The notes under the pieces were generated by a model. It did no database searches and was not told the DNA's origin. It worked only from the letters and a program-made list of their open reading frames with translations. From NCBI GenBank assembly GCA_018897105.1, contig JAHILF010000056.1, positions 1 through 47,176 on the forward strand: DNA of 47,176 nucleotides, read 5' to 3'. The DNA comes from Pseudomonadota bacterium (GTDB lineage: Bacteria > Desulfobacterota > Desulfobulbia > Desulfobulbales > SURF-16). Positions 42,423 through 47,176 of this stretch are shown piece after piece (position 1 is the stretch's first letter; the number at the start of each line of letters is the position of its first letter). Position numbers and translations under genes: made by a program.

Positions 42423-43291
42423 CGCATTTTCCGATATACGGTAGGGGCAACACTGACCAGCGGCACATCAAGACCGCTCAACGTCTCGGAATGCCCCATA
42501 AAAACATAACCCCCTATACGCAAATTGTCATAAAAGCGCTGCAGCAATCTGGCTTGTGTCGGTCGGTCAAAATAGATAATGACATTGCGGCAGAAAATAA
42601 TGTCCAGCGGTTCCCGCAGACCGAAATCAGTCTCCAGAAAATTGAGTCGCCGTAGTTTCACCCTGGCCCTGAGTTGCGGCACGATCCGCACCAAACCGCT
42701 CTGCCGGTCTTTGCTGCGCAACAGGTATTTCGTCTTGAGTGCCTGAGGCACCGGTGCCAGCAGGTCTTCATTATAAACGGCTTTTCTGGCCTGATCCAAC
42801 GCCCTGGTCGAGATGTCCGTGGCCAGAATCTGGAAATCAAAACCGTTCCGGCTGGCGGCAAACTCACTCAGGACCATGGCCAGAGTGTATGGTTCCTGGC
42901 CGGTGGAGCATCCGGCACTCCATAGCATGAGCCGTCTCGTTCCGCATTTCTCCCACCATGCCGGCAGCACCTGTTCCCGCAGATAATCAAAATGATCCGG
43001 CTCCCTGAAAAAATCCGTCTTGTTGGTGGTGACCTGATCGATCATCTGCACCAGTTCCTGATTATTTTCAGACGGATCAAACAGATAGTCAATATACTCG
43101 GCAAAACTCGTCATGCCCAGAACACGAAGCCGTTTCTGCAGGCGGCCCTCAAGCATCGTCTTTTTGGCCTCCGGCATCTTGATGCCGCACTGCTCATAAA
43201 CAAAACGGCTCAACCTGGAAAAATCCCGGCTTGACAGGCGCACCATAAAATAATCACTGCCCTGGTTTTCACGGGTCATCAGCATAGTCAC
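42419..43291 (-). CDS. cheR: Chemotaxis protein methyltransferase CheR
   Basis: 290 residues: N-terminal helical domain (FSRLSRFVYEQCGI, MLEGRLQKRLRVLGM), S-adenosylmethionine-binding LMLWSAGCSTGQEPYTLAM, and the IIFCRNVIIYFDRPTQ motif characteristic of CheR. It methylates receptor glutamates. An internal ATG at 43246 (MVRLSSRDF) is a possible later start. 41 bp separate it from the mcp gene. Confidence 0.96.
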   Translation of the reverse strand: MTMLMTRENQGSDYFMVRLSSRDFSRLSRFVYEQCGIKMPEAKKTMLEGRLQKRLRVLGMTSFAEYIDYLFDPSENNQELVQMIDQVTTNKTDFFREPDHFDYLREQVLPAWWEKCGTRRLMLWSAGCSTGQEPYTLAMVLSEFAASRNGFDFQILATDISTRALDQARKAVYNEDLLAPVPQALKTKYLLRSKDRQSGLVRIVPQLRARVKLRRLNFLETDFGLREPLDIIFCRNVIIYFDRPTQARLLQRFYDNLRIGGYVFMGHSETLSGLDVPLVSVAPTVYRKMR

Positions 43292-43332
43292 ACATTGACA
43301 GAAATTTTCAAAAGGATTGGCATCCAGTTCCT

Positions 43333-46300
43333 TTAAAACTTCTCAAAGGATCTATCCAGTTCATCGCCCTGGGTATCATCCATCTGCAGAACCATCCCTT
43401 TTGACGATGCAACCTTGCCGAATGAGGAAGTTGCCTGTCGGTCATAACCCGCCTCCTTGACATGGGCGATCTGAGGAGGTTGGTGGGATTTCCTGCCCGC
43501 GCCACGTCTTCCGCCCTGTCCGATTGCCCGTCCCGTGCCGGGAGAACCGCCATGGGAATCGATCTTGAAAAAGGCAATGGAACTCTGCAGCTGCTCGGCC
43601 TGGGCGGAAAGCTCCTCAGCGGTGGAAGACATCTCCTCCGAGGCCCCGGCGTTCTGCTGGATAACCTGATCCAGCTGCTGGATGGCCTTGTTGATCTGCT
43701 CGGCACCGCTATCCTGCTCGCGGCTTGCGGCGCTGATCTCCTGCACCAACTCCGCCGTCTTCTGGATATCGGGCAGCATCCTGCTCAGCATGTTACCCGC
43801 CTTCTCCGCCACCTCGACGCTGGCCGAAGAAAGCTCTGAGATCTCCGATGCGGCTTTCTGGCTCCGTTCCGCCAGTTTCCGCACCTCGGAGGCCACTACC
43901 GCAAAGCCCTTGCCGTGCTCCCCGGCCCGGGCCGCCTCGATAGCGGCGTTTAAGGCCAGCAGGTTGGTCTGCCGGGCAATCTCCTCGATGATTGAGATCT
44001 TGCTGGCGATCTCCTTCATGGCGCCAACCGTCTGATTCACCGCCTTGCCCCCCTCCTGGGCGTCGCCCGCCGATTTGGTGGCGATCTTTTCGGTCTGCAG
44101 GGCGTTATCGGCGCTCTGCCTGATATTCGACGACATCTCCTCCATGGAGGAAGAAGCCTCTTCGGCCGAAGCCGCCTGTTCGGTGGCGCCCTGGGACATC
44201 TCCTGGGCGTTGGCCGAAAGCTCCTGGCTGCCGGCCGCCACATTGTCGGCGGCGGACTGGACTTCCAGGATAACCTCTTTCAGTTTGCTGACCATCGCCT
44301 GCAACGATTCCATCAGATCATCTTCCGCGCTACGTTTCTTGAGTTCCAGCAGCAGGTTGCCCTGGGCCACCTGCTTGGCTGCGCCGCTTATACCCTTGAG
44401 CGCCTCGATATTCTGCCGCAAGGCCCCATTGATCTTTTCAAAATTCTGGGCAATGGACATGGTGTCTTCATCACTGCTTGCCACGGCCGTGTCAACGGCA
44501 AGATCGCCAAGGGACAGTTTCCCCAGATTGACAAGAAGTTTCCCCACCTCTTCCGACTGGAAGCGGGCCTGTTTGTCCGCCACCCTGGCCGCTTTCTTGA
44601 CTGCGGTCTGATCGCTGACCACCTCGAAGGCGCCGATGATGTTGCCCTGCCGGTCCTTGATCGGCACCCCGGAATAGCTGATGTCAAGATCAAGCCCCTG
44701 CATCGGGTGGGCATCGGTCTCACTGTTGGCAACCTGTCCGTTGCTGATGGCGCGGCCGCAAGCGCAGCGCTCGGTGCCGCAGTCCGAGGTCTTGAAATGG
44801 TCGTAACACTTGTTCCCCAGGGTCTGCTGCTGGGTCTTGCCGGCGACCTTTGCCCCCAACTCGTTCATATAAAGTATGGTGAAATCCTTATCAATGATCA
44901 TGGCGGGCGCCGGCATGGAATCCAGAAAGCCGACCAGACGGTTGATGATGTCGTTAACGCCTTCCACGATCTTACGGAACTCGCCCTGGTGCCGACTGGA
45001 ATCGGCGCGGATGCTGAGTTTGCCGGCAATGGCGGCATCGGCAAGCGCGACCGCATCGGCGGCCAGCGCCTTGATGGCTGACACCAGCTCCCGCAGGGAG
45101 CCGTTGATCTTGTCAAAATTCTGGGCAATCGCCGCGGTATCCTCATCACTGGCCGCCACGGCCGTATTCACGGCAAGATCGCCAATGGATAGTTTCGCCA
45201 GATTATCAAGCAGTTTACCCACCTCTGCGGTCTGGAACCGGGCCTGTTTGTCCGCCACCCTGGCCGCCTTCTTGACCGCGGTCTGATCGCTGACCACCTC
45301 GAAGGCGCCGATGATGTTGCCCTGCCGGTCCTTGATCGGCACGCCGGAATAGCTGATGTCCAGATCCTGGCCGGCCATCGGATGGGCATCGGTTTCACTG
45401 GTGGCAACCTGGCCGTTGATGATGGCCCGGCCGCAGGCGCAGCGCTCGCTGCGGCAGTCCGCGGTCTTGAAGTGGTCGTAACACTTGGTGCCCAGCGTCT
45501 GCTGCGGCGTTCTGCCGGCAACCTTTGCGCCCAGCTCGTTCATGTAGAGAATGTTGAAATCCTTATCAATGATCATGGCCGGCGTCGGCATGGAATCCAG
45601 CAGGCCCACCAGCCGGTTGATGACGTCATTCATCCCCTCCACGATGGTGCGGAACTCACCCTGGTGCCGCGCCGCATCGGCCCGGATATTGAGCTTGCCG
45701 GCAACGGCGGCATCGACAAGCGCGCCCGCGTCCGAGGCCAGCGCCTTCATGGCAGCCGCCATGGTGGTCATGGCCCGCTGCAGCTGGCCGGTCTCGTCCC
45801 GGGCCGTATCATCGAGCTCGACATTCATATCGCCACCGGCTATCTTGCCGGCCGCGGTTATGCATGCGCCCAGCGGCCGGGTGATCGACCTGGTGATGGT
45901 AAACGCGAGTCCGAGGCCAAGAAGAAAGGCCCCTGCCGCCAATACGATAACAAGCTTGACGGCTGCACTGGTCATGCCGTCAGCCTCTTTGCCCGCCTCA
46001 TGGACCTGTTCGGTCTGGAACCTGACAAGCGACTTGATACCATCCATATACTGCGTCTGGGCCTTGCTCAATTTCCCCATGAGTAACTGCAAGGCCTGGT
46101 CACGTTTCTCGGATTTAACCAGGCCAAGATACTCCTGCTCCAGTTCCCGGTAGGAACCGGCAGCTTCAGCAAGGGCGGCCAGCTGCCTTTGCCCCGCCTC
46201 ACTCCGGAGCGTATCCTGCAAGGTTCTCATGGTATGGTCGATCTGCTTCCTGGCCTGGGCAAGCTGGTCATGCTGCTGTTCAATATGCCCGGCATCGGCG

Positions 46301-46521
46301 CTCAGCACAATATTACCAATGGCCCGGGCGGTGAGATGAACCGCATCGCTCATCTCCATGGCATGAACCGTATTGGGGAACCGGTCATTAACCACCTTAT
46401 TCATCATATGGTCCAAACCCTGCAGTTTCTGATAGGAAACCCCGGCCATGATCCCCAACAGCATAAGGATCATGCCAAAACCCAATCCCAGCCGCAGCCC
46501 GATTTTCATATTTTTAAACAT
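43333..46521 (-). CDS. Methyl-accepting chemotaxis protein with duplicated Cys-PAS units
   Basis: 1062 residues, about twice a typical MCP. TM1 ([19 protein letters not shown]) and a four-helix periplasmic sensor (~30-180) lead to TM2 ([16 protein letters not shown]) and HAMP. Two consecutive 225-residue units (675-bp period) follow, each PAS ([19 protein letters not shown]) plus HAMP-like helices ([11 protein letters not shown]). Each PAS contains CYDHFKT followed by a CX8CX4CXC cysteine set: C347, C356, C361, C363 and C572, C581, C586, C588. The signalling hairpin ([20 protein letters not shown]) and a Gly/Gln-rich tail ending SFEKF complete it. ATG 46521 has an AAGGAGG; a 46566 frame start does not. 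Likely senses redox or a metal/Fe-S state. Confidence 0.95.
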   Translation of the reverse strand: MFKNMKIGLRLGLGFGMILMLLGIMAGVSYQKLQGLDHMMNKVVNDRFPNTVHAMEMSDAVHLTARAIGNIVLSADAGHIEQQHDQLAQARKQIDHTMRTLQDTLRSEAGQRQLAALAEAAGSYRELEQEYLGLVKSEKRDQALQLLMGKLSKAQTQYMDGIKSLVRFQTEQVHEAGKEADGMTSAAVKLVIVLAAGAFLLGLGLAFTITRSITRPLGACITAAGKIAGGDMNVELDDTARDETGQLQRAMTTMAAAMKALASDAGALVDAAVAGKLNIRADAARHQGEFRTIVEGMNDVINRLVGLLDSMPTPAMIIDKDFNILYMNELGAKVAGRTPQQTLGTKCYDHFKTADCRSERCACGRAIINGQVATSETDAHPMAGQDLDISYSGVPIKDRQGNIIGAFEVVSDQTAVKKAARVADKQARFQTAEVGKLLDNLAKLSIGDLAVNTAVAASDEDTAAIAQNFDKINGSLRELVSAIKALAADAVALADAAIAGKLSIRADSSRHQGEFRKIVEGVNDIINRLVGFLDSMPAPAMIIDKDFTILYMNELGAKVAGKTQQQTLGNKCYDHFKTSDCGTERCACGRAISNGQVANSETDAHPMQGLDLDISYSGVPIKDRQGNIIGAFEVVSDQTAVKKAARVADKQARFQSEEVGKLLVNLGKLSLGDLAVDTAVASSDEDTMSIAQNFEKINGALRQNIEALKGISGAAKQVAQGNLLLELKKRSAEDDLMESLQAMVSKLKEVILEVQSAADNVAAGSQELSANAQEMSQGATEQAASAEEASSSMEEMSSNIRQSADNALQTEKIATKSAGDAQEGGKAVNQTVGAMKEIASKISIIEEIARQTNLLALNAAIEAARAGEHGKGFAVVASEVRKLAERSQKAASEISELSSASVEVAEKAGNMLSRMLPDIQKTAELVQEISAASREQDSGAEQINKAIQQLDQVIQQNAGASEEMSSTAEELSAQAEQLQSSIAFFKIDSHGGSPGTGRAIGQGGRRGAGRKSHQPPQIAHVKEAGYDRQATSSFGKVASSKGMVLQMDDTQGDELDRSFEKF

Positions 46522-46597
46522 CCCCAACCTCCTTGAAAAATTGTTAGACAGCCCGTCAAACAACAATCACCGTGCATTCGCATCACTATCGGAAAAT

Positions 46598-47107
46598 CTA
46601 GCCATGGGCAGCCCCGGTCAACTCCTCCACTATCTCCTGTAACGGGGCCAACACCTCAGCGGTAATAACCCTGTCGATATCCAGAATCATCATGAACATT
46701 TCATTATGCTTGCCCATGCCCTGAATGAAATCGATATTAATTCTGTTGCCGATGCGAGGCGTCGGCTCGATCTGCTCCGGTTCCAGGTCTATCACCTCCT
46801 GCACCGAGTCGGCCAGCACGCCCAGCACCATCGGCTCCCCATCCAGCACCGTGTCCACCACAATGACGCAGGTGTTCACCGTTTTTTCCGTGGCGCTCAT
46901 GCCGAACTTCAAGCGCAGATCCAGCACCGGCACCACACTGCCGCGCAGGTTGATCACTCCGCGCATGTAATCCGGGGTCTGCGGCACCTTGGTCACCGTG
47001 GTGAAATCCAGAATCTCCCGTACCTTGGCCACATCCAGCGCAAAGATCTCCTCCCCCAGTTTGAATGTCAGATACTGGGTGGTCTCTGTTATTGTCGTAA
47101 CGCTCAT
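46598..47107 (-). CDS. cheW: Chemotaxis coupling protein CheW
   Basis: 169 residues with a CheW fold: YLTFKLGEEIFALDVAKVRE, PQTPDYMRGVINLRGSVVPV, LDLRLKFG and VLADSVQEVIDL. It links CheA kinase to the MCP encoded next. ATG 47107 has GGAGGA directly upstream, and a preceding TAATGA suggests overlap with an upstream gene. It is shorter than the 183-residue frame to 47149, which lacks a ribosome site. Confidence 0.96.
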   Translation of the reverse strand: MSVTTITETTQYLTFKLGEEIFALDVAKVREILDFTTVTKVPQTPDYMRGVINLRGSVVPVLDLRLKFGMSATEKTVNTCVIVVDTVLDGEPMVLGVLADSVQEVIDLEPEQIEPTPRIGNRINIDFIQGMGKHNEMFMMILDIDRVITAEVLAPLQEIVEELTGAAHG

Positions 47108-47176
47108 TATCTCCTCCACTTGATTGCTATTGCGGTCGCATCTTCCCAAGCCATTCTTGCCATGATCAACAGCTCA
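47107..47176 (-). CDS. Possible C-terminal end of an upstream CDS
   Basis: A stop-free minus-strand frame of 22 codons (ending AIAIKWRR) runs from the window edge to a TAA that overlaps the cheW ATG as TAATG. The overlap style and the strong ribosome site inside it fit an operon partner. Too short to name; a chance open frame is quite possible. Confidence 0.25.
   Translation of the reverse strand, partial: ELLIMARMAWEDATAIAIKWRR

Overview
The window looks like chromosome of a Gram-negative, motile member of the Desulfobacterota (former Deltaproteobacteria). This placement is inferred from gene content and style: a TonB receptor, a PrtD-type type I secretion system, a Wzm/Wzt glycan exporter, a short-form 6-phosphogluconate dehydrogenase, a cheW/mcp/cheR/cheD/cheB cluster whose MCP ends in an aromatic tail, and many small intergenic inverted repeats. 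A Desulfobulbales-like organism is my best guess, but no rRNA or ribosomal marker is present to confirm it. No tRNA, rRNA, CRISPR array, intact transposase or prophage was seen.

Layout. 1-977 is gene-poor and full of repeats. 978-3431 (+) is a TPR/radical-SAM/SPASM protein. It converges on 3539-5908 (-), a Thr/Ala-rich RTX/S-layer-like type I secretion substrate, across a near-ideal bidirectional terminator. 6124-14126 (-) holds a signalling and outer-membrane module: a lone periplasmic binding protein, a sensor kinase, a sigma-54 response regulator, a TonB-dependent receptor and a double CAP-domain secreted protein. The CAP gene has a candidate -24/-12 promoter and two tandem dyads upstream. 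14340-24555 (-) is a tightly overlapping glycan operon: a GT2, the Wzm permease, a Wzt ATPase fused to a glycosyltransferase, two sulfotransferases, a 1222-residue sulfotransferase-GT-GT fusion and a rhamnosyltransferase-like GT2. This suggests a sulfated surface glycan. 25386-30269 (+) is a complete type I secretion operon (TolC-, PrtD- and HlyD-like) plus a conserved 66-residue protein. It has no adjacent substrate, so the RTX/S-layer-like protein at 3539-5908 is the obvious cargo candidate.

30283-40680 (-) is metabolic: a flavin disulfide oxidoreductase with a TVP38 membrane protein, glucokinase, a glucoamylase (GH15) C-terminal remnant, zwf, gnd, an aldehyde dehydrogenase, an acetolactate-synthase-like enzyme and a nitroreductase. 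40759-47107 (-) is a chemotaxis cluster (cheB, cheD, cheR, an MCP with duplicated cysteine-bearing PAS units, cheW).

The most unusual structural signal is in the spacers of the minus-strand operons. Several start right at a stop codon with a degenerate 7-bp periodic tract (TCAGGAG-like in the mRNA, or GGATTNN-like at one site), followed further on by the complementary tract. In two genes the tract has become the last codons of the protein. Other spacers carry inverted CACAGAG/CACGAAG units, a perfect 23-bp REP-like inverted pair and two related ~45-bp modules repeated kilobases apart.
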